A model generated the notes under the pieces. The model was given only the letters and a program-made list of their open reading frames with translations, searched no databases and was not told the origin of the DNA. From assembly GCF_024297145.1 (NCBI RefSeq), contig NZ_JANCTC010000028.1, positions 1 through 51,320 of the forward strand: 51,320 bases of DNA. Direction: 5' to 3'. The translations under genes were made by a program, and so were the position numbers. Shown here in pieces: positions 14,851-21,928 of the stretch; position 1 is the first letter of the stretch; every line of letters starts with the position of its first letter. The DNA is from Mesorhizobium sp. LMG 17147. Its GTDB lineage: Bacteria; Pseudomonadota; Alphaproteobacteria; Rhizobiales; Rhizobiaceae.

Positions 14851-15038
14851 TCCTCTGCCTGGTGCTGGCCGGCTGCACGACAACCGCGCCGGCCGGCAAT
14901 CCGCGGCAAGTCTGGTGCGACCAAAGTCAGCCACGCCGGCCATCCGCCCCGGTCGTCGCCGCCATGACCCGGCCCGAGCTCGACGAGATGAACGCCTTCA
15001 ACGGGCAGGGCGCCAGATGGTGCGGGTGGACGCCATGA
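14835..15038 (+). CDS. Rz1-like outer-membrane spanin lipoprotein
   Basis: This 67-residue lipoprotein has signal MGKALILCLVLAGC, with the lipobox LAGC and the acylated Cys at residue 14. The mature part is short and contains Pro (QSQPRRPSAPV) and the conserved-looking NGQGARWCGW end. It overlaps the last 16 bases of the i-spanin gene in a different frame, as in Rz/Rz1 systems. The GAG-rich sequence inside the previous gene provides a ribosome site. Its TGA overlaps the start of the next gene (ATGATG). Confidence 0.8.
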   Translation: MGKALILCLVLAGCTTTAPAGNPRQVWCDQSQPRRPSAPVVAAMTRPELDEMNAFNGQGARWCGWTP

Positions 15039-15361
15039 TGCATGAGCTGCTCGACGTTCTGGGCATCAAGGCGCCGGTATTGGTCGCCGGCCTGTCCGGC
15101 GGCATTTTGCGGGCCTTGTCACGTCACCGCTACAAGGTCCGCGAAATGGTGGCCTCGCCGATCTGCGGCGCGCTGGCGGCGGCCTATCTGACGCTGCCGG
15201 TCGTGCATTATTTCCGCGCCGTCGGCCTGCCCTTTCCTTCGCCGGACGACGACACCACGACGCTGGCCGCGGCCTTTCTGATTGGCGTATCGGCGATGTG
15301 GATCTCGGATATCGTCTTCGAAATGATCGTGCGCCGGTTCGGGCCGGTGAAGGAGGAGTAA
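15035..15361 (+). CDS. Holin-like phage membrane protein
   Basis: The 108-residue protein has three hydrophobic stretches: about residues 13-25 (APVLVAGLSGGIL), 42-60 (ICGALAAAYLTLPVVHYF) and 73-95 (AAAFLIGVSAMWISDIVFEM). Its C-terminus is charged. Size, topology and place at the end of the lysis cassette fit a class I holin. The start is one of two adjacent ATGs at 15035/15038 that overlap the stop of the lipoprotein gene. A frame extended upstream to 14807 would overlap both spanin genes and is rejected. A strong terminator follows at 15399. Confidence 0.75.
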   Translation: MMHELLDVLGIKAPVLVAGLSGGILRALSRHRYKVREMVASPICGALAAAYLTLPVVHYFRAVGLPFPSPDDDTTTLAAAFLIGVSAMWISDIVFEMIVRRFGPVKEE

Positions 15362-15398
15362 GCCGCCCAAGCCTGACTAAGAGTGACGTTCAGTTGAA

Positions 15399-15430
15399 GC
15401 CCGCCGCGCCGAAAGGTGCGGCGGGCTTTT
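15399..15430 (+). terminator. Strong rho-independent terminator after the lysis cassette
   Basis: A 12-pair stem runs from GCCCGCCGCGCC (15399-15410) to GGTGCGGCGGGC (15415-15426), with one G-T pair and a GAAA tetraloop, followed by TTTT. It closes the late phage transcript and probably marks the functional right end of the prophage genes. Confidence 0.9.
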
Positions 15431-15532
15431 GCATTTTTCCTGGCAATCTGTACGATCTTTTCTTTGCGAGGGCGGCTCGATCCGGCGCTTGCGAAACCAA
15501 GATGCGCGTTAGGCTTCACGGGAGATGGTCTC

Positions 15533-15832
15533 ATGCTTGGCAGAGTCCTGACACAAGCGGCAGTCCTTACAGCCGGGGCGCTTCTGTTTGCCGCGACGGC
15601 CGACGCCCGACCGGACAGCCGCGCGATGACATGCGAACAGACGCAGCTTCTGATCCAGAGGCATCGCTCGGTGGTGCTGACCACCGGCCAGAACACCTAC
15701 GACCGTTACGTCCGCCAATTCGGCAATGAATGCGACTGGCCGCAAGTGCCGCGCTCCGCGTATATCAAGACGCGTGACGGTCAATGTCTGGTCTATCGCT
15801 GCCAGGAGCCGGTCTTCGACCTCCCGAATTGA
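15533..15832 (+). CDS. Small secreted cysteine-containing protein
   Basis: The 99-residue protein starts at 15533 with GGAG eight bases upstream. Residues 1-25 are a signal peptide (LTQAAVLTAGALLFAATADA) with an AxA cleavage site. The mature part has four Cys, suggesting two disulfides in the periplasm. A longer frame from 15416 would begin inside the terminator. The function is unknown; small exported Cys proteins of this type occur widely in Mesorhizobium. It is probably the first host gene after the phage region. Confidence 0.7.
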   Translation: MLGRVLTQAAVLTAGALLFAATADARPDSRAMTCEQTQLLIQRHRSVVLTTGQNTYDRYVRQFGNECDWPQVPRSAYIKTRDGQCLVYRCQEPVFDLPN

Positions 15833-15890
15833 AAGCAGAGGCTCATCCGACCGTCTACCCGGACAGCGAGCGCAATGCGAAGGCAGTCGC

Positions 15891-16166
15891 TCATTCCTCG
15901 TCGAAAGGACCACCTTCGCGTGCGAGATCGCGTGAAATAACGCGTTCCTCAGTATCGTCCGGCAAGGCCTCGTCGCTGTCCTGGTAGGCGTTGTCGTCGT
16001 CCTCCTCCGGCAGTTCGCCGTCTTTCTCGACGTCGTAACGGATGTCGCCGTTCTGCGGCACGCCGTCAGGGAGGATTCTCCCGCTCCGGATGGCATCCCA
16101 GTCCTGCTGCTGGATCGTCGGGCTCTCGGTCTCGTCGTCGGTTCGTTCTTTCCTGCGCGGTTCCAT
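15891..16166 (-). CDS. Small, very acidic hypothetical protein
   Basis: The 91-residue protein is dominated by Asp/Glu, especially in GELPEEDDDNAYQDSDEALPDD, and is probably disordered. The start at 16166 has GGAG eight bases upstream, whereas candidate starts further out lack one. An RpoE2-type promoter lies at 16239-16214, giving a leader of about 40 bases. That suggests induction in the general stress response. No enzymatic motif is present. Confidence 0.65.
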   Translation of the reverse strand: MEPRRKERTDDETESPTIQQQDWDAIRSGRILPDGVPQNGDIRYDVEKDGELPEEDDDNAYQDSDEALPDDTEERVISRDLAREGGPFDEE

Positions 16167-16213
16167 CGCTGGTTCTCCATAATGTCGGCGGCCCTGAACT
16201 GGCTCAGTGGTTG

Positions 16214-16239
16214 AACTCATAAGTCTGGCAGCCGGTTCC
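16214..16239 (-). promoter_or_regulatory. RpoE2/EcfG-type promoter
   Basis: On the minus strand GGAAC (16239-16235) is followed by 19 bases and TT (16215-16214), matching the Sinorhizobium RpoE2 consensus GGAAC-N18/19-TT. It points at the acidic-protein gene starting at 16166. Confidence 0.5.
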
Positions 16240-16273
16240 GGGCCGCTGCGGTCTGGGCGCATTGCCGCACGAC

Positions 16274-16298
16274 GGAACCAATCGCGCCTGCCCGCCTT
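16274..16298 (+). promoter_or_regulatory. RpoE2/EcfG-type promoter
   Basis: GGAAC (16274-16278), 18 bases, TT (16297-16298) fits the general-stress consensus, though the -10 reads CTT rather than the preferred GTT. It stands about 37 bases before the start of the secreted proline-rich protein at 16335. Confidence 0.4.
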
Positions 16299-16334
16299 CA
16301 CATTCAGAAGATACTGGCGCGAAAGGAGCTCGAC

Positions 16335-16631
16335 ATGAGACCGCTCATTTTCTTGCCGTATATGCTAGGTGCGCTCGTGCTGGCGGCGCCGGCGGCCGCG
16401 CAGCCGGGCGAACAGGCGCAATCCGACCGCTGCAAGGTCGAGCCGCAGGATCAGAAGAACCAGCAGCAGAAGCCGGCCGGCAGCAATTTGTCCGACACGC
16501 TCGAGCCATGCGGTGGGGTCCTGAAGCCGCCGCCAACGGGCGATCAGGGCATGGCGGCGCCACCGCCGAATGAGGGCAAGACCCCGGTGCTCAAGCCTGG
16601 CGAGGTGCCGCCACAACCGCCCAAGCAGTAG
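16335..16631 (+). CDS. Secreted proline-rich small protein
   Basis: The 98-residue protein has a signal peptide at residues 1-22 (FLPYMLGALVLAAPAAAQ) with an AxA site. The mature part is hydrophilic with Gln/Lys and Pro runs (KPPPTG, APPPNEG, EVPPQPPKQ) and two Cys. AAAGGAG precedes the ATG. It is probably a periplasmic or cell-wall-associated protein of unknown role. An RpoE2-like promoter is at 16274. Confidence 0.7.
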   Translation: MRPLIFLPYMLGALVLAAPAAAQPGEQAQSDRCKVEPQDQKNQQQKPAGSNLSDTLEPCGGVLKPPPTGDQGMAAPPPNEGKTPVLKPGEVPPQPPKQ

Positions 16632-16710
16632 CCGCTTCATTTGCTGCCACAGGGGCTTGCCCATGGGCGGTAACGCCGCGCTGTACCGGCAGGTTTGTTG
16701 CCCTCGCTCA

Positions 16711-16735
16711 GGAACATTAGCTTGTCCTAAACGTT
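16711..16735 (+). promoter_or_regulatory. RpoE2/EcfG-type promoter, no gene directly downstream
   Basis: GGAAC (16711-16715), 18 bases, TT (16734-16735), with CGTT at the -10. This is the best of the four matches in this region. The next protein gene starts 260 bases away and has its own such promoter, so this one may drive a small RNA containing the hairpins at 16778-16817. Confidence 0.55.
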
Positions 16736-16742
16736 GTTTTAG

Positions 16743-16830
16743 ACGCAGCCGATATCACCCCCTCCGGTGTCGCTGCTGATCGGGAAACCGATCGGCCCGC
16801 GTCTTGTGACGCGGGCCACCGTGGCTCATT
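16743..16830 (+). ncRNA. Candidate stress-induced small RNA with two tandem hairpins
   Basis: The gap 16632-16994 has no protein gene. Downstream of the RpoE2-type promoter lie two back-to-back perfect hairpins: GATCGG-GAAA-CCGATC (16778-16793, a GNRA tetraloop) and GGCCCGCGTC-TTGT-GACGCGGGCC (16794-16817, ten pairs). There is no T-run after the second stem, so a classic terminator is not shown and the 3' end is a guess. The ends given are inferred from the promoter and stems. Confidence 0.35.
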
Positions 16831-16890
16831 TGCAGTTCATTCGCCGCACCGCGCGGGCACTTCACCGCCATTCGATTAGCCGCCACTTAC

Positions 16891-16915
16891 GGAACAACAA
16901 GGTGGCGTGGGCGTT
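16891..16915 (+). promoter_or_regulatory. RpoE2/EcfG-type promoter of the DUF1236 gene
   Basis: GGAAC (16891-16895), 18 bases, TT (16914-16915), with CGTT at the -10. It is in the correct orientation, with a leader of about 70 bases to the ATG at 16995. Confidence 0.6.
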
Positions 16916-16994
16916 TGCCTAGAGGGTTCGCCGCTTCGACCGGAAAGCCGCGTCGCAACTGTAAGGGCGAGGCCCGTAACAACAGGAGTAGACG

Positions 16995-17300
16995 ATGAAA
17001 ATCCACCTTGTTCCTGCTGCGGCGGGATTGGTGTTGCTCGCCGGCGTCGGCGTGGCCACCGCGGACCAGGTGATTGTCACGCCCGAACAGCAGACGGTCA
17101 TCCGCGAATACGTCCATAAGCACCCGTTGGCGTCGATCAATCTTCTGGGCGTGGAGCTCAATATCGGTTCCACGTTGCCAGATACGGTCGAGCTGCAGCC
17201 GATCGATGTTCCCGACGTGAAGTACAGATACGTCGTCGTCGGCAATCGCACCGTGCTCGTCGACCCAGGCACCCGCAAGATCGTGCACGTCATCGAGTGA
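16995..17300 (+). CDS. DUF1236 secreted protein
   Basis: The 101-residue protein has a signal peptide (VPAAAGLVLLAGVGVATA). The mature sequence VIVTPEQQTVIREYVHKHPL with a later YRYVVVGNRTVLVDPGTRKIVHVI is characteristic of the DUF1236 family of rhizobial periplasmic proteins of unknown function. The domain ends in the usual V-V-D-P-x-T-R-x-I-V motif. AGGAG precedes the start. The RpoE2-type promoter at 16891 suggests general-stress control. Confidence 0.85.
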   Translation: MKIHLVPAAAGLVLLAGVGVATADQVIVTPEQQTVIREYVHKHPLASINLLGVELNIGSTLPDTVELQPIDVPDVKYRYVVVGNRTVLVDPGTRKIVHVIE

Positions 17301-17360
17301 TCGGCGTTCCAAACCGCGAACCGGATTTGGAAAGGTCACGGTCTAAATTATCGAATAAGA

Positions 17361-17388
17361 GCTCCATCCCGAGCGATCGGGATGGAGC
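17361..17388 (+). other. Strong RNA hairpin in the intergenic leader
   Basis: GCTCCATCCCGA (17361-17372), GCGA loop, TCGGGATGGAGC (17377-17388): a perfect 12-pair stem capped by a GNRA tetraloop, without a following T-run. It lies between the DUF1236 gene and the gene at 17425. It may protect the 3' end of the former mRNA or structure the leader of the latter. Confidence 0.6.
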
Positions 17389-17424
17389 CGCTGTCGTCGC
17401 GAAACAAGGAAAGGAGCCATTCCC

Positions 17425-17637
17425 ATGCTGCCGCATGTCGAGCGGGCCAACGTGGCCGCCGCCGTCGACAAACTGCTTGCTGAACGAGGCGATGGGCTGC
17501 TGTCGATGAAGGCGGCGATTGCACTGTTGCGCGAACGCACCGGAACCGAGCGCTCGGACGCCGACCTTGAAGGGCTGATCATCAAGAAGGCGGCGCTCCT
17601 CGGCGTCGCCGTCCTGTGTGACAGAGAGGTTCAATGA
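17425..17637 (+). CDS. Small hypothetical protein
   Basis: The 70-residue protein is predicted helical (MLPHVERANVAAAVDKLLAER...), soluble, with no membrane part. AAAGGAG stands about eight bases before the ATG. It is probably a small host protein; no family is recognised. The hairpin at 17361-17388 lies 36 bases upstream. Confidence 0.6.
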   Translation: MLPHVERANVAAAVDKLLAERGDGLLSMKAAIALLRERTGTERSDADLEGLIIKKAALLGVAVLCDREVQ

Positions 17638-17719
17638 CGGTGTTGCCTGGGGGCTCAAGACGCCGGTCGAAATTTCAGCTAGAACAAAGTTGCTTACGCA
17701 TAAACCGACGGAGGCAACG

Positions 17720-17950
17720 GTGAGGGACAGACAGGAACGGATTCGCCAGCGTGCACACGCGATCTGGGAACAGGCAGGCAGGCCCGACGGGGCGCATCAG
17801 CAGCATTGGGATCAGGCTACCGCCGAAATCGACGCAGAAATCGCCACGAAAGAGACCGCCAGCCGGCCGAAGTCGAAAGCACGTCAGCTTAAGCCGGCGC
17901 CGGCCGCCAAGGACGGAACCAAACCCAAGGCGCGACCACGCAAAGCGTGA
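17720..17950 (+). CDS. DUF2934 domain protein
   Basis: The 76-residue protein starts at GTG 17720 with GGAGG five bases upstream. The N-terminal 35 residues (RDRQERIRQRAHAIWEQAG, then RPDGAHQQHWDQA) are the DUF2934 motif, a short helix-turn domain common in Rhizobiales. The second half is a Lys/Pro/Ala-rich basic tail that is likely disordered and could bind nucleic acid. A frame open further upstream to 17618 overlaps the previous gene and does not resemble the family. Confidence 0.75.
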   Translation: MRDRQERIRQRAHAIWEQAGRPDGAHQQHWDQATAEIDAEIATKETASRPKSKARQLKPAPAAKDGTKPKARPRKA

Positions 17951-18392
17951 ACTCGCGCGGATTTGATTCCAACGCTGGATCTCGCGGTTCGGCGCTCTGT
18001 ACTTTCGTCCGCGGTCGGCAGCAGAGACAGTCCAGACCGGTCAAAAATGACGCAGCACGGTGAAGCAAACCCGCGCAGCGCGGATCTTCTCGGCCCATTG
18101 TTCTATTGCCGAGGGGTCGGTTTGATGTTGTGGTTTGCAGATTAGGAATTCGCCTTTTCGGCCGCCGACCCGTTGCGACGTTCGTCTGTTGCGGCGCCCA
18201 CCAGCTGACTCTCGCATCGCTTCAAACTTTCGGAAAATTTCAATACAAATTTCACGCGGCTGTTCTTTGAAAATACACCATGGGACCAGCAAGTTGATCG
18301 GCAAAGAAACCGATCTTCTTCCTTGCACTTAGGGCGTAATGCAACCGGCGAGTTCGCGGGTTGCTCAGCGAAACTACAGCAGGGAGAATGTT
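17951..18392. other. 442-base gap with no convincing gene
   Basis: A minus-strand frame of 95 codons (18041-18328) crosses it, but its product (Arg-rich, no start context) does not look like a protein. The last 100 bases are AT-richer and probably contain the promoter of the glycine-rich protein gene; I could not settle on specific boxes. Confidence 0.4.
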
Positions 18393-19070
18393 ATGACCAT
18401 CAACATCAAAACAATCACCGGTGCAGTGGCAGGCAGCGTAGCGCTTTTCATGCTCTCGATGCCCGTGAATGCCGCGAACGGAATTGCCGTTGGTGTTGGA
18501 ACATCCATCGGCGGCAACGGCGGCATCAATGCCGGCCTCGGCGCCACGGTTGGCGGTCGCGGCGGCATCAACGCCGGTGCCGGCGCAACGGTTGGCGGCA
18601 GCGGCGGCATCAAGGCAGGCTTCGGTGCCTTGGTGGGCGGCAGCGGCATTAACACCGGTGCCGGTGCTACGGTTGGGGGTTCCAGGGACATCGCCGCAGG
18701 CGCCGGCGCGTCGGTTGGGGGCAGAAGCGGCATCAACGCTGGTGCCGGCGCAACGGTTGGCGGTTCGAGCGGCATTGCCGCCGGCGCGGGGGTAGGTATC
18801 GGCAGCGGCGTTGGGGCTGGCGCGGGGGTCAGGGTCGGCAGCGGCATCAATGCCGGCGCCGGTGTCGGGATCGGTGGTACCAATCCGAGCAATTTGTCCA
18901 ACCCGGGCAGCCCGTCCAATCCCAGCAATTCCAGCTTGCCCCAGGTCGTCGCCGACATATCGAGCGACAAGTTGGCCAGGATGAAGAAGCGCTGCGTCGA
19001 CGTGCTGAGTAGCGAAGGCACTTACGATAGCGATCTGCGCCAATTGTGCCTGCTTATCGCGCGCCGCTAA
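18393..19070 (+). CDS. Secreted glycine-rich tandem-repeat protein
   Basis: This 225-residue protein starts at 18393 with GGGAG nine bases upstream. Residues 1-29 are a signal peptide (ITGAVAGSVALFMLSMPVNA). Residues 30-165 are about ten imperfect 11-13-residue repeats of the type GGINAGAGATVGG, suggestive of a beta-solenoid or silk-like sheet. An Asn/Pro/Ser linker (NPSNLSNPGSPSNPSNSS) follows. The last 45 residues form a separate small domain with two Cys (RMKKRCVDVLS, RQLCLLIARR). It is probably a surface or periplasmic structural protein. The DNA repeats are about 39 bases long and prone to copy-number change. Confidence 0.7.
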   Translation: MTINIKTITGAVAGSVALFMLSMPVNAANGIAVGVGTSIGGNGGINAGLGATVGGRGGINAGAGATVGGSGGIKAGFGALVGGSGINTGAGATVGGSRDIAAGAGASVGGRSGINAGAGATVGGSSGIAAGAGVGIGSGVGAGAGVRVGSGINAGAGVGIGGTNPSNLSNPGSPSNPSNSSLPQVVADISSDKLARMKKRCVDVLSSEGTYDSDLRQLCLLIARR

Positions 19071-19140
19071 GGCGAATACATCGGAATGAAATGTCGGACC
19101 GGGCCGAGAGGCCTTCGTCCACCAGACCTCCAGCGGTCCA

Positions 19141-19167
19141 AAGCCCGCCATTGCGGCGGGCTTTTTT
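19141..19167 (+). terminator. Rho-independent terminator
   Basis: AAGCCCGCC (19141-19149), loop ATTGC, GGCGGGCTT (19155-19163) and a run of six T (19162-19167) end the glycine-rich gene transcript. Confidence 0.9.
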
Positions 19168-19214
19168 GCCGAGCACGTGGCGGCAGCATGGCTGGGCTCA
19201 CAAGAGCACGCGCT

Positions 19215-19547
19215 TCAATGTGTTTGACGGCCAAGATCCGGCGAAACGGCCACCCCGCCTTCCAGGGCGTCCCAGTCCAATGCGGGGCTGCTTTGCATCA
19301 GCTGAGTGCACGCAAACTCCGCCAGATCGGCTTCCGCGAAGCCGTCGAACTCGATAGCTGCGCCTTGGAGCTGGGCTGCCTGCATGACGAGCCATTCGAT
19401 GTCTTCGCGCGCAATATTCTCGGCGAGGTTCTGCAGTCGCACGGCTTCGGCGACAGCAGTCAGATTGATGGCAATCCCTGACCGCAATGTAGCTCGAACT
19501 CGGGAACCGACGTCTTCGTGCAGGCGAACCGAAAATCCGTAGCGCAT
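19215..19547 (-). CDS. Hypothetical protein, 110 aa
   Basis: The predicted protein is soluble with an alpha/beta start (MRYGFSVRLHEDVGSRVRATLRSGI), then helices around LTAVAEAVRLQNLAENIAREDIE and an acidic C-terminal half. AAGGAAGG lies four to ten bases before the ATG, a strong ribosome site. It is convergent with the glycine-rich gene across the terminator. I do not recognise the family, but the codon pattern is convincing. Confidence 0.65.
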   Translation of the reverse strand: MRYGFSVRLHEDVGSRVRATLRSGIAINLTAVAEAVRLQNLAENIAREDIEWLVMQAAQLQGAAIEFDGFAEADLAEFACTQLMQSSPALDWDALEGGVAVSPDLGRQTH

Positions 19548-19821
19548 GGAAAACCTTCCTTTCAGGAGCGGTTTGTCCCTCGTGTTCTACCATGCGCCCA
19601 GGGCTCGTGATTGGCAAGCGAAGACCCTTGAAAAATCGCTTCGTGTCAAATAGTTAGCGTATTTTGTTGATTGTCCATTTGATGCTTGATCCGCTTCATC
19701 GGACTTCTGCATGAGTCACCCATCTGAAGGTCTTGACGTACTCTGCTCACGTACCTAATTCTACACAAAATCAGGGACATACTAACTCAGCTGCGTTTGG
19801 GCTGGTATGCTGGAGGCCGAG

Positions 19822-20076
19822 ATGTCCGAACTGGAACGCCCGGAACGATTGCAGATCATGCTGACTGTCGATGAACTGGCGGCGTTGGAGAACTGGCGCT
19901 TCGAAAAGCACATGCCGAGCCGGTCGGCCGCGGTACGTGAGCTTTTGAGGCGAGGTCTCACAGCCGATGGTTTCCTGACGGCGGCGCATGGGACCAAGTC
20001 GCGCGACTTCGGCATCCTGCCGCATTCTGCAGATGGTGACCGCAGCACCGCCGACGGACCGTCCCAGAAGGAATAG
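19822..20076 (+). CDS. Ribbon-helix-helix transcription factor
   Basis: The 84-residue protein starts at 19822 with GGAGG five bases upstream. Residues 7-47 fit the RHH fold: a short strand (ERLQIMLTV), helix A (DELAALENWRFEKH) and helix B (SRSAAVRELLRRGL) with the usual S-R-S-A-A-V-R-E-L. The tail is hydrophilic. RHH proteins dimerise and bind palindromes; some are antitoxins. No toxin gene is adjacent, so an orphan regulator is more likely. The target is unknown. Confidence 0.75.
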   Translation: MSELERPERLQIMLTVDELAALENWRFEKHMPSRSAAVRELLRRGLTADGFLTAAHGTKSRDFGILPHSADGDRSTADGPSQKE

Positions 20077-20261
20077 CGCCGTTTCCGCCGTGGATCGCCC
20101 GCTCTCCGACTGTGCTTCGCGTCTCTCTTGCTTTGCGATGAGCTGTGAACGTCTGGTCTGCTGATCGCCGCGAAGTAGAAGAGATCCGAAGCTCAGTCTT
20201 GCCAGACGCTCCGCAATCAGGGAGTGCTTGATCGGCATAGTGCGGGCTCGGGAATTTGCCG

Positions 20262-21509
20262 ATGACGCTGGAATTGACGACCGGCGACCAGTCGATGCTG
20301 CATGGCGAGCAAGGGTCGGCAGCGGCTGCCGCCATGAAGATCCTGGTCGCCTTCGCGAAGGCGGTCGGCGCCCGCAAGTTGTTGAATATTGCCGGTGCCC
20401 ATATCGACGGCTGCCTCTATCACGGCCAGGCTAGCCTCGATTTCGTCGAAAGGCTGATCGAGGGCGGCGGCCGCGTTCGGGTGCCGACGACGCTGAATGT
20501 CGGTTCGTTCGACCTCATTCATCCCGGATTGGTGAAGATGCCGATGTCGCAAGAAGCGCCGGCGCGTCGCCTGATGATGGCGCATCTGGACCTCGGCTGC
20601 CAGGCGACCTTCACCTGCGCACCCTATCAGACTCGATTCCGGCCAAGGTTCGGCGAGCAGATAGCCTGGGGTGAGTCCAACGCCATCGTCTTTGCCAATT
20701 CGGTGATCGGGGCGCGAACCAACCGTTATGGCGATTTCATCGATTTATGCTGCGCAATGACCGGACGCGCGCCGGCCTGGGGGCTGCATCTGAGTGAAAA
20801 TCGACGAGGCCAGATCCTGTTCGAGCTGACTGGCGGTCTCGAGCCCAGCGACGCCCTGTTCGTGGGTGTCGGACTACTTGTCGGGCAAAAGAGCGGCGAC
20901 CGCATTCCTGTCATATCAGGCCTGCCGCAGCCGCGCGACGAGGACCAACTGAAGGCGCTGGGGGCGGCGGCGGCAACGACGGGCGCTGTGGCGCTGTTTC
21001 ATGCGGTCGGCATTACGCCGGAGGCGACGACGCTGGATGAGGCGTTGCACGGCCTGGCGCCGGAGGAAAAAATCCGGATCTCTCGCGCTGATATCCGCCA
21101 TGCGCTGGCCAGGCTGTCGAGCGTCCCCGACGGCGTGCAGCTTGCAGCCGTGTCGTTAGGCACGCCGCATTTCTCCCATGAAGAGTGGATGCGCCTGTTG
21201 CCGCTGCTGCGCGAAGTTGCGCCGGGCAGGGGCGTCCCGATCTATGTCAACACAGGGCGTGCCACGCTGACACGACTGCAGGACGAAGGCGCACTGGCCG
21301 GCATGGAAGCCTTCGGCCTTGTCCCGGTCACCGACACCTGCACCTATGTCACGTCGATCCTCGAGCGTCTCGACGGCGTGGTGATGACCAATTCGGGAAA
21401 ATGGGCGCATTACGCACCTGGCAATATCGGTCTCTCGGTGGGCTTCGGCGACATGGAAGACTGCGTCCGCTCGGCCGCGGCCGGCCGCGTCGTGCGAGGC
21501 GCGCCATGA
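20262..21509 (+). CDS. Aconitase X, large (catalytic) subunit
   Basis: This 415-residue protein matches the AcnX large domain (DUF521): the N-terminal MLHGEQGSAAAAAM, AGAHIDGCLYHGQ, the active-site block FANSVIGARTNRYGDFIDL, and PVTDTCTYV near the C-terminus. Cys residues in these blocks are expected to hold the iron-sulfur cluster. Known bacterial two-subunit members dehydrate cis-3-hydroxy-L-proline, while archaeal ones act on mevalonate 5-phosphate; the substrate here is open. The small subunit gene overlaps its stop by four bases. ATG 20262 is preferred over a TTG two codons earlier. Neighbours suggest a dehydration step in sugar or amino-sugar catabolism. Confidence 0.85.
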   Translation: MTLELTTGDQSMLHGEQGSAAAAAMKILVAFAKAVGARKLLNIAGAHIDGCLYHGQASLDFVERLIEGGGRVRVPTTLNVGSFDLIHPGLVKMPMSQEAPARRLMMAHLDLGCQATFTCAPYQTRFRPRFGEQIAWGESNAIVFANSVIGARTNRYGDFIDLCCAMTGRAPAWGLHLSENRRGQILFELTGGLEPSDALFVGVGLLVGQKSGDRIPVISGLPQPRDEDQLKALGAAAATTGAVALFHAVGITPEATTLDEALHGLAPEEKIRISRADIRHALARLSSVPDGVQLAAVSLGTPHFSHEEWMRLLPLLREVAPGRGVPIYVNTGRATLTRLQDEGALAGMEAFGLVPVTDTCTYVTSILERLDGVVMTNSGKWAHYAPGNIGLSVGFGDMEDCVRSAAAGRVVRGAP

Positions 21510-21928
21510 AGGCGCCGGCCACGACCGGTACATTCCACCTTGCCGGCTCCGCACAGGGCCCGGCGCTGGTGCTTTCGCAGGCGCTCAGCTTCTGGGGCGG
21601 GATCGATGTCGAAACGGGCGACATCATCGACCATTCGCATCCGGACCTGGGCGGCAACATCGCCGGCAGGATCCTGCTGATGCCGAGCGGGCGGGGGTCG
21701 TCGTCCTCGTCTTCGGTTCTGGCCGAAGCGATTCGCAGAGGGACGGCGCCGGCCGGCATTATCCTCGAGCGGCCGGACCCGATCCTTGCCGTCGGCGCCA
21801 TCGTTGCCGAATTCCTCTACAAAATCAGCATGCCGCTGGTCGTCTGCGACATATCAGGCATTGCCTCCGGCGACCGGATCGCTATCGGTCTGGGCGAAGA
21901 TGCGCAAGCGATGGTGAGCAAGCTCTAG
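21506..21928 (+). CDS. Aconitase X, small (swivelling) subunit
   Basis: The 140-residue protein is the DUF126 swivel domain: GPALVLSQALSFWGGIDVETGDIID, DLGGNIAGRILLMPSGRGSSSSSSVLAEAIRRG, then GAIVAEFLYKISMPLV. The Ser-rich loop (GRGSSSSSS) is the expected substrate-binding loop. Its ATG overlaps the large-subunit TGA (ATGA), ensuring equal synthesis. In many organisms the two are fused; here they are separate, as in type II enzymes. The gene end overlaps the degraded receptor fragment on the other strand by a few bases. Confidence 0.85.
   Translation: MKAPATTGTFHLAGSAQGPALVLSQALSFWGGIDVETGDIIDHSHPDLGGNIAGRILLMPSGRGSSSSSSVLAEAIRRGTAPAGIILERPDPILAVGAIVAEFLYKISMPLVVCDISGIASGDRIAIGLGEDAQAMVSKL

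Noticed and set aside
14807..15361. A 184-codon frame for the holin-like gene
   Set aside because: The first 76 codons overlap both spanin genes and encode an Arg-rich non-membrane sequence; the ATGATG overlap at 15035 is the natural start.
18041..18328. A 95-codon minus-strand frame in the 442-base gap
   Set aside because: No ribosome site, odd composition, and a competing plus-strand frame of equal quality; not convincing as a gene.
18490..18870. Regular DNA repeats resembling an array (possible CRISPR)
   Set aside because: The repeats are in frame with a glycine-rich coding sequence, have no unique spacers and no cas genes nearby.
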